A DNA stretch of 23,785 nt from a virus, in IMG/VR virus record IMGVR_UViG_3300032236_000938, positions 1 to 23,785 of that record, one strand, 5' to 3'. The stretch's first letter is position 1, and every line of letters begins with the position of its first letter. Made by a program: the position numbers and the translations under genes. Below the pieces are notes generated by a model. It saw nothing but the letters and a program-made list of their open reading frames with translations. It was not told the DNA's origin and made no database searches. Shown here one piece after another: positions 14,386 through 20,827 of the stretch.

Positions 14386-14692
14386 GTTAGCAAATGACTT
14401 TCACGAAGTAGCCGTGTCCAAAGGCTTCTGGGATGGAGAATATAATTATGACAAGGTTGGCAATAAGCTAGCACTCATACATTCTGAGGTCACAGAAGTC
14501 TTGGAAGCTATTCGTAAAGATAAGGGCTCTGAAGAAATTGTAACAGAGATGGCAGATATTATTATTCGCTTGCTTGATCTATATGCAGCGATGAAAGATC
14601 ATGGAGATATAACTCATGACCTGGATACCATCATTGAAGAAAAGAATAAAGTTAATAAAGAACGTGCTAAACTTCACGGTAATAAGTTTTAA
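14375..14692 (+). CDS. mazG: MazG-like nucleotide pyrophosphohydrolase
   Basis: I place the start at ATG 14375 (105 aa), just inside the end of the acidic gene; the open frame continues upstream but without homology. Glu38-x2-Glu41 (S-E-V-T-E-V-L-E-A) and Glu58-x2-Asp61 (E-M-A-D-I-I-I-R) are the metal-binding pairs of the all-alpha NTP pyrophosphatase (MazG) fold, and K-L-A-L-I-H precedes the first pair. Such enzymes split NTPs or dNTPs to monophosphates and pyrophosphate. In phages they are suggested to adjust nucleotide pools or (p)ppGpp during infection. Single-domain length is normal for phage members. Confidence 0.85.
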   Translation: MLSKLANDFHEVAVSKGFWDGEYNYDKVGNKLALIHSEVTEVLEAIRKDKGSEEIVTEMADIIIRLLDLYAAMKDHGDITHDLDTIIEEKNKVNKERAKLHGNKF

Positions 14693-14707
14693 TAGTTAAG
14701 GATAAAC

Positions 14708-15709
14708 ATGTCAGTAGTATTAGCAGAAGATATTTTAGCAAAGCTTGATGCAAAAACAAGACAACGTGTTCAAATGGCAACAAACGTTGAGTCAAAAAAG
14801 CAAAGAACTCCAAGCATAGGTCTTAATCAGGCTTTAAAAGGAGGCTTAGGCTTTGGTCGTCAAGTCCTAGTCTGGGGAAATAAATCTGCAGGTAAATCAT
14901 CTTTTTGCTTACAGATGATCGCAATCGCCCAAAAAGAGGGTAAGACTTGTGCATGGATTGATGCTGAGGCTTCATATGACCCAGCATGGGCGGAAAAGCT
15001 GGGAGTAGATTCATCTTCCCTTATCTATTCTCCTGCTAAAACTATTAATGACATGGTTGATGTGGCAACACAGTTAATGGAAGCAGAAGTTGATATAATA
15101 GTAGTAGATTCAATTTCTGCCTTGCTTCCCGCCATCTATTTTGAAAAAGATAGTTCTGAGTTGAAGAAGCTTGAGGATACCAAGCAAATTGGTGCAGAAG
15201 CAAAGGATATGACTCACGCAGTCAAGATGTTAAACTATGCCAACAAAAACACGCTATTGGTTCTCATTTCACAACAACGTAATCAGTTTGGTAGCATGCA
15301 TGCCTCCCACATCCCAACCGGCGGAATGGCAGTCAAGTTCTTTTCGTCAACGGTTATTAAGCTTTGGTCCTCGGAGGCTGAAGCTAACGCTATTAAGTCT
15401 GGTATTCAAGTGGGCGATAAGATCATTGAACAAAAGGTCGGAAGACCCGTCAATTGGATTATTGATTACAATAAACTCGGACCGCCAAATCTCTCAGGAC
15501 AATATGACTTTTACTACCAGGGTAATACACTTGGCGTAGATTCTGTTGGTGAAGTTCTTGACACAGCAGAGATGATGGGTAAAATTCAAAAAGGTGGCGC
15601 ATGGTATACTATAGGAGAAGAACGTTTTCAAGGTAGAGCAAAGGCTCTTGAGTACCTTAGAGAAAACGCTGATGTAGTAGAAAGCTTGCGAGAACAAATT
15701 TATGAGTAA
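14708..15709 (+). CDS. recA: RecA recombinase
   Basis: 333 aa, ATG with aaggat upstream (14698-14703). Walker A G-N-K-S-A-G-K-S lies at residues 57-64, Walker B at I-I-V-V-D-S-I-S-A-L, and L-V-L-I-S-Q-Q-R-N-Q provides the L1/gamma-phosphate sensing glutamine. P-T-G-G-M-A-V-K-F-F-S-S and a UvsX/RecA-like C-terminal part (W-I-I-D-Y-N-K-L-G-P-P ... G-G-A-W-Y-T-I-G-E-E-R-F-Q-G) follow. It would form filaments on ssDNA and drive strand exchange, supporting repair and recombination-dependent replication with the ssDNA-binding protein and the resolvases. Length and motifs suggest an active ATPase. The next gene starts inside its last codons. Confidence 0.93.
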   Translation: MSVVLAEDILAKLDAKTRQRVQMATNVESKKQRTPSIGLNQALKGGLGFGRQVLVWGNKSAGKSSFCLQMIAIAQKEGKTCAWIDAEASYDPAWAEKLGVDSSSLIYSPAKTINDMVDVATQLMEAEVDIIVVDSISALLPAIYFEKDSSELKKLEDTKQIGAEAKDMTHAVKMLNYANKNTLLVLISQQRNQFGSMHASHIPTGGMAVKFFSSTVIKLWSSEAEANAIKSGIQVGDKIIEQKVGRPVNWIIDYNKLGPPNLSGQYDFYYQGNTLGVDSVGEVLDTAEMMGKIQKGGAWYTIGEERFQGRAKALEYLRENADVVESLREQIYE

Positions 15710-15881
15710 GATTAGCAATTTCATGGGATCATCAGATCAACCAAACTGTGAAAAGTTAATCGGAACTTACGGATGCAAGTATTGTGATAAGAATATGGAC
15801 TTTGCTTGGTGGGATCCTGCCAAGCAAATCATATTTTGGGTATGCCCAGATAATCATAGATCGGAGCAACAGTTTGTCTGA
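15702..15881 (+). CDS. Small zinc-binding protein, 59 aa
   Basis: ATG 15702 overlaps the end of recA (TATGAGTAAG) and runs to the TGA at 15879-15881. Cys25-x2-Cys28 and Cys48-x3-His52 form a zinc-ribbon-like pair around W-W-D-P-A-K-Q-I-I-F-W-V; Cys16 is extra. The Trp-rich middle between the two knuckles resembles a small beta-hairpin. No function is recognised. It is too short for a conservative gene finder, but overlaps with both neighbours, Cys spacing and sensible codons support it. Confidence 0.65.
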   Translation: MSKISNFMGSSDQPNCEKLIGTYGCKYCDKNMDFAWWDPAKQIIFWVCPDNHRSEQQFV

Positions 15882-16185
15882 ACGAGGAGAAGTAAAGCGT
15901 GATAAAGCAAAAGCTCAAAAGAATTCTGGGCGTGGGGATTATCAAAAAGGTGATGCTGTCTGGAATGATTTTGTCGTTGATTATAAAGAGTACTCAAAGT
16001 CAATTTCCATTAGTAAGGAAATTTGGGCAAAGATTTGCACAGACACTTTTAAAGTCAGCAGGGATAAATATCCGCTTCTTAAATTAATTTTGGGCGGAGA
16101 AGGAGCAAAGACCCGATTAGCAGTAGTTGAATGGTCTTTATTTGAGCAAATGGAGGAAGCATGGCGGAACAGCCAACAACAGTAG
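15874..16185 (+). CDS. PDDEXK-like nuclease, Holliday junction resolvase candidate
   Basis: I choose the TTG at 15874 with CGGAG 7-11 bases upstream (103 aa, beginning M-S-E-R-G-E-V-K-R-D). An ATG further up would overlap the zinc gene by nearly 100 bases. The order K-N-S-G-R-G, G-D27-A-x-W-N-D-F-V-V-D36-Y-K38-E-Y-x-K-S, then helix K-E-I-W-A-K-I-C-T-D and strand L-L-K-L-I-L-G, R-L-A-V-V-E-W fits a minimal PD-(D/E)xK nuclease. I recall similar proteins annotated as phage Holliday junction resolvases. The context between RecA and the Cas4-like nuclease agrees. Active-site details and substrate remain inferred. Confidence 0.6.
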   Translation: MSERGEVKRDKAKAQKNSGRGDYQKGDAVWNDFVVDYKEYSKSISISKEIWAKICTDTFKVSRDKYPLLKLILGGEGAKTRLAVVEWSLFEQMEEAWRNSQQQ

Positions 16186-16481
16186 AAGTTATTAGTAAAG
16201 TAACAGAGTTTAATGATATGTCAGAGTATATGCAGGATAAAGATCTTGATACTGCTCTTGAAATGATTATTAAGCTTATAACAAAACCTGACATTCCCTC
16301 CACAAAAGCTCCAATGTTAATTGTTCAACTTCAAGCAATTAGTGCTAAGTTTGCTATGCAGGCAAGATTTTATACCAGCCTATCAAAGGATTCTAATAGA
16401 AAAAATATCTATTATACTGCAGCAGATACCGTTGATAAATTAGTTGATGCATTAAAGTATTCAGCAAGGTTTGGTGCTTAG
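16161..16481 (+). CDS. Hypothetical helical protein, 106 aa
   Basis: ATG 16161 with GGAGGA at 16152-16157, overlapping the nuclease gene by 25 bases. Mostly helical (D-T-A-L-E-M-I-I-K-L-I, A-P-M-L-I-V-Q-L-Q-A-I-S-A-K-F-A-M-Q-A-R-F-Y, A-A-D-T-V-D-K-L-V-D-A-L-K-Y-S-A-R) with a central Y-T-S-L-S-K-D-S-N-R-K-N. No catalytic motif, cysteine or membrane segment. This type of small helical protein commonly precedes the Cas4-like nuclease in actinophages as I recall, which would make it a partner or regulator, but this is weak. Its last base overlaps the next start. Confidence 0.7.
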   Translation: MAEQPTTVEVISKVTEFNDMSEYMQDKDLDTALEMIIKLITKPDIPSTKAPMLIVQLQAISAKFAMQARFYTSLSKDSNRKNIYYTAADTVDKLVDALKYSARFGA

Positions 16482-17266
16482 TGTCAATTGGAAGACTTGT
16501 AAATAAAAAGGTTGATCCCGCTAAATCAGGATTAAGTGTCTTTAAGCTTGCAGAAGAGTTTGATAGCACCTATGAAAGCAAAGCTGGATTTACTCAAAAG
16601 AAAACATTTGCTCCAAGCACTATCGGCTACGGTCATGGTAATTGTGCTAGATACTGGTACATTGCTTTTAATGGTGCGGAGTTTGAAGATACCGCAGATG
16701 CTAAGGCTAAGGCAAATATGGAAAATGGTACTCATGTACATACCCGCCTTCAAGAAAGATTAAGTAAGTTAAACGGTACATACAAGGTTGTTCAACATGA
16801 AATTGAAGTAACTCATGACGATCCACCAATTCGTGGCTTCCTAGATACTTTAATTGCCGATGGTGAATCTGAGTATCCACTTGAAATTAAGTCTGCAAAA
16901 GATGAGGTATGGAGTTCTAAGGCAGTCAGCATGGAGCCGAGCCCCAATCACAGACTTCAACTGCTTACATACATGAAGATTAAAGGCTACAAGCAAGGTG
17001 CATTCATGTATGAAAATAAAAATGATAATACAGTGCTCTGGATTCTTTTAAACTTTGATAAGAAAAATGAAGAAACTATTGATTATGTCTTTGACTGGTT
17101 GCGTGGAGTGTACAAGCTTTATGAAGATAAAACTCTTCCAAATAGACCTGCGGAAAGCAAGTCTAAGATGCCATGTACTTACTGCCCTGTAAAAAATGTC
17201 TGCTGGAAAGACATGAAGCATGAAGAGGGGGACGTTGAGTATCCTCTAATGGTGGTAAAGAAATGA
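16481..17266 (+). CDS. Cas4/RecB-type nuclease with Fe-S cysteine pattern
   Basis: 261 aa from GTG 16481, which shares its first base with the previous stop. PD-(D/E)xK motifs are G-T-H-V-H (His85/87), G-F-L-D (Asp122), L-E-I-K-S (Glu135, Lys137) and Q160-x3-Tyr164 (Q-L-L-T-Y). One N-terminal Cys55 (G-N-C-A-R-Y-W) and three C-terminal Cys (232, 235, 241; C-T-Y-C-P-V-K-N-V-C) match the 4Fe-4S cage of AddB and Cas4 nucleases. It likely degrades or resects DNA ends. It is in the recombination block after RecA. No CRISPR array or other cas gene is nearby, so Cas4 here means fold, not function. Confidence 0.88.
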   Translation: MSIGRLVNKKVDPAKSGLSVFKLAEEFDSTYESKAGFTQKKTFAPSTIGYGHGNCARYWYIAFNGAEFEDTADAKAKANMENGTHVHTRLQERLSKLNGTYKVVQHEIEVTHDDPPIRGFLDTLIADGESEYPLEIKSAKDEVWSSKAVSMEPSPNHRLQLLTYMKIKGYKQGAFMYENKNDNTVLWILLNFDKKNEETIDYVFDWLRGVYKLYEDKTLPNRPAESKSKMPCTYCPVKNVCWKDMKHEEGDVEYPLMVVKK

Positions 17267-17550
17267 TGATCTGTGCAAGTAAATCTTGTAATAATAAGTT
17301 TGAACCAAAGACACATAATCAAAAATACTGTTCAGATGAATGTTGCAAGATTGCAACTAACCTTAAGATAAAAGAAAAGTATAATGCAAAGAAAGATCGT
17401 CTTGCGGGTAAAAAGAGAATTTGCAAGAACAAAGGGTGTACAAGCGAACTAGGCAGATATAATGAAGGTGATGTTTGCGGTGGATGCGTTTCCAAGCAAA
17501 AAGAAATGGAGCGTCAGGAGATACTGGCTATACTAAATGGGGCTTCATAG
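17263..17550 (+). CDS. Double zinc-knuckle protein, 95 aa
   Basis: Starts M-M-I-C at 17263, overlapping the nuclease stop by 4 bases. Two four-cysteine sites are visible: Cys4-x4-Cys9 with Cys23-x3-Cys27, and Cys54-x4-Cys59 with Cys72-x2-Cys75. The first one resembles N-K-F-E-P-K-x-x-x-Q-K-Y-C-S, a treble-clef/zinc-ribbon motif frequent in small phage and HNH-associated proteins. The linker is basic (K-I-K-E-K-Y-N-A-K-K-D-R), which favours nucleic-acid binding. No catalytic residues are recognised. It overlaps the RuvC-like gene by 14 bases. Confidence 0.75.
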   Translation: MMICASKSCNNKFEPKTHNQKYCSDECCKIATNLKIKEKYNAKKDRLAGKKRICKNKGCTSELGRYNEGDVCGGCVSKQKEMERQEILAILNGAS

Positions 17551-18109
17551 TTTAATTAAACAAACAAATAGAGTTATCGGCATTGATGCAAGCACAAATA
17601 GCTTTGCATTTTGTGTTATAGAAGATGGCAAGGCTATTAAATGGGGCGAAATTCATTTTTATGGAAACAACATTTATGATAGAATTGTAGATGCAAAGAG
17701 AAAAATAAGGGCATTAAAGGCAAGCGGTGCTTTAGAAGCAGATGCTATGGCACTAGAAGCAGCAGTGATGGTAAGATCTGCAGCAACTGGGTTAAAGATG
17801 GCCTACGTATTTGGTGCTATATTGGGGGAGCTAGTTGATGATGAACTTAAAGTATCTGAAGTCCATCCTATTGAGTGGCAGAGTTACATTGGCAACAAGA
17901 ACTTTACAAAAGCTCAAAAACTCTCAGTCAAATCGGAAAACCCAGGAAAGTCAGAAACCTGGATCAAAAACAGAATAAGGGAGATGCGTAAGCAGATAAC
18001 CATAGACTTTGTTAAAAATCTGGGGATTGAAACAGACAATAACAATGTTGCAGATGCAGCGGGGATCGCATGGTTTGCTTATAACACATTAAATGGCAAA
18101 GCTGTATGA
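17537..18109 (+). CDS. ruvC: RuvC-like Holliday junction resolvase
   Basis: 190 aa. The RNase H-like fold is marked by Asp17 in V-I-G-I-D-A-S-T-N-S-F-A-F-C-V-I, Glu74 in M-A-L-E-A-A-V-M-V-R, and Asp173 in N-V-A-D-A-A-G-I-A-W-F-A with Asp167 close by. These are the positions of the acidic catalytic residues of RuvC. G-L-K-M-A-Y-V-F-G-A-I-L and S-E-V-H-P-I-E-W also match family patterns, while K-N-F-T-K-A-Q-K-L-S-V replaces the usual K-x-A-V-T-G-x-G-x-A-x-K-x-Q-V loop. The enzyme would cut four-way junctions or other branches before packaging. A second resolvase candidate lies 1.6 kb upstream. Confidence 0.85.
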   Translation: MGLHSLIKQTNRVIGIDASTNSFAFCVIEDGKAIKWGEIHFYGNNIYDRIVDAKRKIRALKASGALEADAMALEAAVMVRSAATGLKMAYVFGAILGELVDDELKVSEVHPIEWQSYIGNKNFTKAQKLSVKSENPGKSETWIKNRIREMRKQITIDFVKNLGIETDNNNVADAAGIAWFAYNTLNGKAV

Positions 18110-18236
18110 AAATAAAAACTGGCTATATAGTCGTTATGTAGTACAAAGAAAAGATGTTTTTGCAATAGCAAAAGAAGCCGGATGTAGTCATATGACTATA
18201 GTAAGGTATTTAGAGAAGTTTGGATTAAAAAAATGA
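18093..18236 (+). CDS. 47-aa helix-turn-helix protein
   Basis: ATG 18093 overlaps the RuvC-like end by 17 bases and the TGA at 18234-18236 overlaps the next ATG (18233). The sequence begins M-A-K-L-Y-E-N-K-N-W-L-Y-S-R-Y-V and continues R-K-D-V-F-A-I-A-K-E-A-G-C-S-H-M-T-I-V-R-Y-L-E-K-F-G-L, a clean homeodomain-like HTH (residues about 21-45). This W-L-Y-x-x-Y-V followed by HTH arrangement is known from small phage proteins and parts of homing endonucleases. The overlaps on both sides suggest translation coupling. It could bind DNA as a regulator or be the remnant of a larger protein. Confidence 0.75.
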   Translation: MAKLYENKNWLYSRYVVQRKDVFAIAKEAGCSHMTIVRYLEKFGLKK

Positions 18237-18658
18237 GTGTTGTTTACACAGGCGGAACATTTGATTTGTTCCATTCAGGTCATGTCAATCTATTAAAAAG
18301 ATGCAAAGAGTTAGCTGGGGAATCCGGTAAGGTTGTAGTATCTTTAAATCCCGATTCATTTATTGAAGATTATAAGGGCAAGGCTCCAGTTTGCGATCAA
18401 GTTGAAAGAAAGACAGTCCTATTGGCTTGCAGGTATGTGGATGAAGTCATAATGAATTTTGGCGGGGCTAATTCAAAGTTAGCCATTGAAGAAGTATCAC
18501 CAGACTACATAGTGGTCGGATCAGACTGGGCAAAGAAAGATTATTATAAGCAAATGCAATTTACCCAAGACTGGCTAGATGAAAGAAACATTGGTTTAAT
18601 TTATATCCCTTACACCAAGACAATTTCAAGTACCGAGATTAAGAAGAAGATGGCATGA
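18233..18658 (+). CDS. Cytidylyltransferase-like nucleotidyltransferase (TagD/RfaE type)
   Basis: 141 aa. The N-terminal T-G-G-T-F-D-L-F-H-S-G-H holds the H-x-G-H motif (His14, His17) of the nucleotidylyltransferase superfamily. V-V-V-S-L-N-P-D-S-F, V-V-G-S-D-W and the C-terminal I-S-S-T-E-I-K-K (131-138) correspond to the conserved substrate and CTP/ATP contacts in glycerol-3-phosphate cytidylyltransferase (TagD) and RfaE C-terminal domains. It would activate a phosphorylated polyol or sugar as a nucleotide diphosphate derivative. The length is normal. Its stop overlaps the start of the glycosyltransferase (ATGA), so the product may feed that enzyme. The exact substrate cannot be read from motifs. 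Confidence 0.82.
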   Translation: MSVVYTGGTFDLFHSGHVNLLKRCKELAGESGKVVVSLNPDSFIEDYKGKAPVCDQVERKTVLLACRYVDEVIMNFGGANSKLAIEEVSPDYIVVGSDWAKKDYYKQMQFTQDWLDERNIGLIYIPYTKTISSTEIKKKMA

Positions 18659-20082
18659 GTTTTCAAACATACATAGTTAATTGGAATGAAGTTGAGTCAA
18701 ATGTTAAAGACATTGAAAGAAACTTTACTGAACTAAATCAATCATTTAAGATTATTAATTCCGGCACATCCGTCAATGAAAATTGGATGAACGTAGGAGA
18801 TATTAGATACTATAGACAACTTAGGGTTGCAGTACAAGATTTTAATAAATCAGATAAAGAATACATGTTGTTTTTATGCGGAGACGTAAGTTCTTCAAAT
18901 TGGAATTTTGTCTTAAATAGAGCTGAATATGTATTTAATTCATACTCTCCCGCTCTTTATGCTCCACATCTAACTCACGAACCCTGGAGTGCAAATTCTT
19001 CGCAGATTGGCACCATGAGCGTAGATCGTAACTTATTGCTATCTTGTCAGACAGATGGCATCATGGTCTTTATGCATAAAGAGATTACCCGTCACATTGA
19101 AAATTATTTTGATTATCTTGAAACTCAAGTTGATATAACAGAATTAAAGTCTGGGTGGGGCATGGACATGATCTGGTGCTCTCTTGCCATTTACTTAAAT
19201 AAAGTAATCATTAGAGATACAAGATATATCCCTAACCATCCTGCAGGAAGCAGTTACGATCACGGCAGGGCGGGACAAGAACTTAATATAATTCTAGAAA
19301 ACTTTTATAAGTATTGCAATACAATAGATATTGATTCAGAAAAGATTAAAGATATACATGGCAAAATCTATGGCAGAATGAACCAAGAGCCAAATTGCAT
19401 GAACGTTTTAGATTTTTATAACAGCGTACCTTCATATATTAAAAAAGGCTTTCAGCCAAACTATTATACAATTTATATAAATGATGATCGTAAGGTCAAC
19501 AGAGATGCAATTGATGCTGTAGTAAAAGGCAATAAGGTTAACTTAAAAGCTTTAAACGGCAGAGATCCTAAAGACGTAGAAGCTTTCATGCTTGAAAATC
19601 CAGAATTTAAAATGCCTTGGCAAAGCCCAAAGCCGGGAGAGCTAGGAAATTTTGGTAGTCATTACAGGGCATGGAAGTATGCTAAAGAAAACAATACAGC
19701 CCTGTTGATATTTGAAGATGATGCCATAATTCATTCATTTTTTATGGATACATTAAATATTGCAATGAATAATGTGCCGGAAGATTATGATGTATTAAGT
19801 ATTTATGTTGATGAAAATCAGTATGAAAGATACAATAACTCAGAATACATTAATGAATTTATATCAAAAGGATATCAAGACTGGTCTACATTATGCTATG
19901 TAATATCTCCACAAGGAGCTCAAAAGTTATGCGACTATGTATCAACTACAGGATTTGATGCACCTACAGACTGGTTTATATTTAGAAAAGGACATGCGGG
20001 GATCTTTAATGTGTATACCCTAATGCCATTAACCGTTAGACCCATAGAGATAGATGGAACATATCAGTCACAGGTTCAATAG
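18655..20082 (+). CDS. Two-part glycosyltransferase with C-terminal GT25-type domain
   Basis: 475 aa, ATG overlapping the previous stop. Residues about 275-475 show the GT25 (LPS-type galactosyltransferase/procollagen galactosyltransferase) signature: Y-Y-T-I-Y-I-N-D-D-R near the start, G-E-L-G-N-F-G-S-H-Y-R-A-W, then L-L-I-F-E-D-D-A-I with E354-D355-D356 as the metal/nucleotide-sugar motif, and a later S-P-Q-G-A-Q-K-L-C-D-Y. Residues 1-250 form another alpha/beta domain (Y-M-L-F-L-C-G-D-V-S, G-W-G-M-D-M-I-W-C) that looks like a degenerate GT-A glycosyltransferase domain. It probably transfers an activated sugar or polyol to an unknown acceptor: phage DNA, virion protein or host glycan. Linked to the cytidylyltransferase just upstream. 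Confidence 0.8.
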   Translation: MSFQTYIVNWNEVESNVKDIERNFTELNQSFKIINSGTSVNENWMNVGDIRYYRQLRVAVQDFNKSDKEYMLFLCGDVSSSNWNFVLNRAEYVFNSYSPALYAPHLTHEPWSANSSQIGTMSVDRNLLLSCQTDGIMVFMHKEITRHIENYFDYLETQVDITELKSGWGMDMIWCSLAIYLNKVIIRDTRYIPNHPAGSSYDHGRAGQELNIILENFYKYCNTIDIDSEKIKDIHGKIYGRMNQEPNCMNVLDFYNSVPSYIKKGFQPNYYTIYINDDRKVNRDAIDAVVKGNKVNLKALNGRDPKDVEAFMLENPEFKMPWQSPKPGELGNFGSHYRAWKYAKENNTALLIFEDDAIIHSFFMDTLNIAMNNVPEDYDVLSIYVDENQYERYNNSEYINEFISKGYQDWSTLCYVISPQGAQKLCDYVSTTGFDAPTDWFIFRKGHAGIFNVYTLMPLTVRPIEIDGTYQSQVQ

Positions 20083-20085
20083 TGA

Positions 20086-20115
20086 TTGACAGAGTATATA
20101 AGAGAGTGATATAAT
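20086..20115 (+). promoter_or_regulatory. Near-consensus promoter for leaderless packaging transcript
   Basis: Perfect TTGACA (20086-20091), 18-base spacer, extended TGA-TATAAT (TGn 20107-20109; TATAAT 20110-20115). Expected +1 is 20121-20122, coinciding with ATG 20121; there is no ribosome-binding site. This is the best promoter in the window and probably starts the FmdB-terminase operon. Confidence 0.7.
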
Positions 20116-20120
20116 TAAGC

Positions 20121-20306
20121 ATGCCAATTTACGAGTACGGATGTATAGAGTGTGAGACAAAACAGGAGATTACCCGAGGTTTTTCTGATGAAGAGGTTAT
20201 TCCTCCATGTCCAAAATGTGGTTATAGTATGGTAAGAGTATATGGTACTCCCGGCATCCAATTCAAGGGGTCTGGCTTTTATAGCACAGATCATGGTAGA
20301 CGATGA
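20121..20306 (+). CDS. FmdB-family zinc ribbon protein
   Basis: 61 aa. M-P-I-Y-E-Y-G-C-I-E-C, C-P-K-C-G and F-K-G-S-G-F-Y-S-T-D are the hallmark pieces of the FmdB putative regulatory family: two C-x2-C knuckles and a conserved C-terminal F-K-G-S-G-F-Y. Bacterial homologues are small zinc proteins with no firm function; named for a proposed regulator of formamidase genes. It is the first gene after a near-consensus promoter, is likely translated leaderless, and overlaps the terminase small subunit start (ATGA). FmdB-like genes in phages are common near structural or packaging genes, but their role is unknown. Confidence 0.85.
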   Translation: MPIYEYGCIECETKQEITRGFSDEEVIPPCPKCGYSMVRVYGTPGIQFKGSGFYSTDHGRR

Positions 20307-20827
20307 ATGAAATAGAATCGCTCAAAGAAGACTTTGAGCAAATGAACAATGTTGTTGCAGAGTTCATTAAAGGAAATAGCCCAACCCAAATTGCTAAACA
20401 ACTTGCATTAAAGCCAGTACAGGTTACACAAATATTAGCCAACTGGCGTGAACTTATGCAGGGAGACACGGGTATTCGTGAAAGAGCAAGAGAAGCCCTT
20501 GGTGCTGCTGATCAACATTACTCCATGATTATTAAAGAAGCCTGGGAAACAGTACGTCAAGCAGACGTTCAAGATGCATTAAATGTTAAAGCCCAATCAT
20601 TAAAGCTTGTTGCAGATGTTGAGCAAAAAAGAATTGACATGCTTCAAAAAGCGGGAGTGCTTGAGAAGAATGATATGGCAGATCAAATTCTTGAAACCGA
20701 AAGAAAGCAAGAAATCCTAGTAGGTATATTAAGGGATGTAACTTCAAGTTGCGATACATGCAAGCAGGAAGTTGCTAGAAGATTAAAAGATGTAACTGGT
20801 CGTGTAGAGGTAATTACAGTTGAATGA
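20303..20827 (+). CDS. terS: Putative terminase small subunit
   Basis: 174 aa. Residues 21-48 contain a helix-turn-helix (F-I-K-G-N-S-P-T-Q-I-A-K-Q-L-A-L-K-P-V-Q), followed by long helices (A-R-E-A-L-G-A-A-D-Q-H-Y ... V-K-A-Q-S-L-K-L-V-A-D-V-E-Q-K-R-I-D-M-L-Q-K-A-G-V-L) typical of the oligomerisation region. A C-x2-C (C-D-T-C) lies near residue 150. The gene directly precedes and overlaps the large terminase by 8 bases, which is the usual place for the DNA-recognising small subunit. Small subunits are poorly conserved, so this assignment depends on the HTH and the position. Confidence 0.72.
   Translation: MNEIESLKEDFEQMNNVVAEFIKGNSPTQIAKQLALKPVQVTQILANWRELMQGDTGIRERAREALGAADQHYSMIIKEAWETVRQADVQDALNVKAQSLKLVADVEQKRIDMLQKAGVLEKNDMADQILETERKQEILVGILRDVTSSCDTCKQEVARRLKDVTGRVEVITVE

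Noticed and set aside
15784-15873. ATG 15784 as start of the PDDEXK-like gene
   Set aside because: It would overlap most of the 59-aa zinc gene, and the added residues look like shadow sequence; TTG 15874 has a suitable ribosome-binding site.
16481-17266. CRISPR-associated Cas4 function
   Set aside because: No repeat-spacer array and no other cas gene is visible; the fold is common in phage recombination nucleases.
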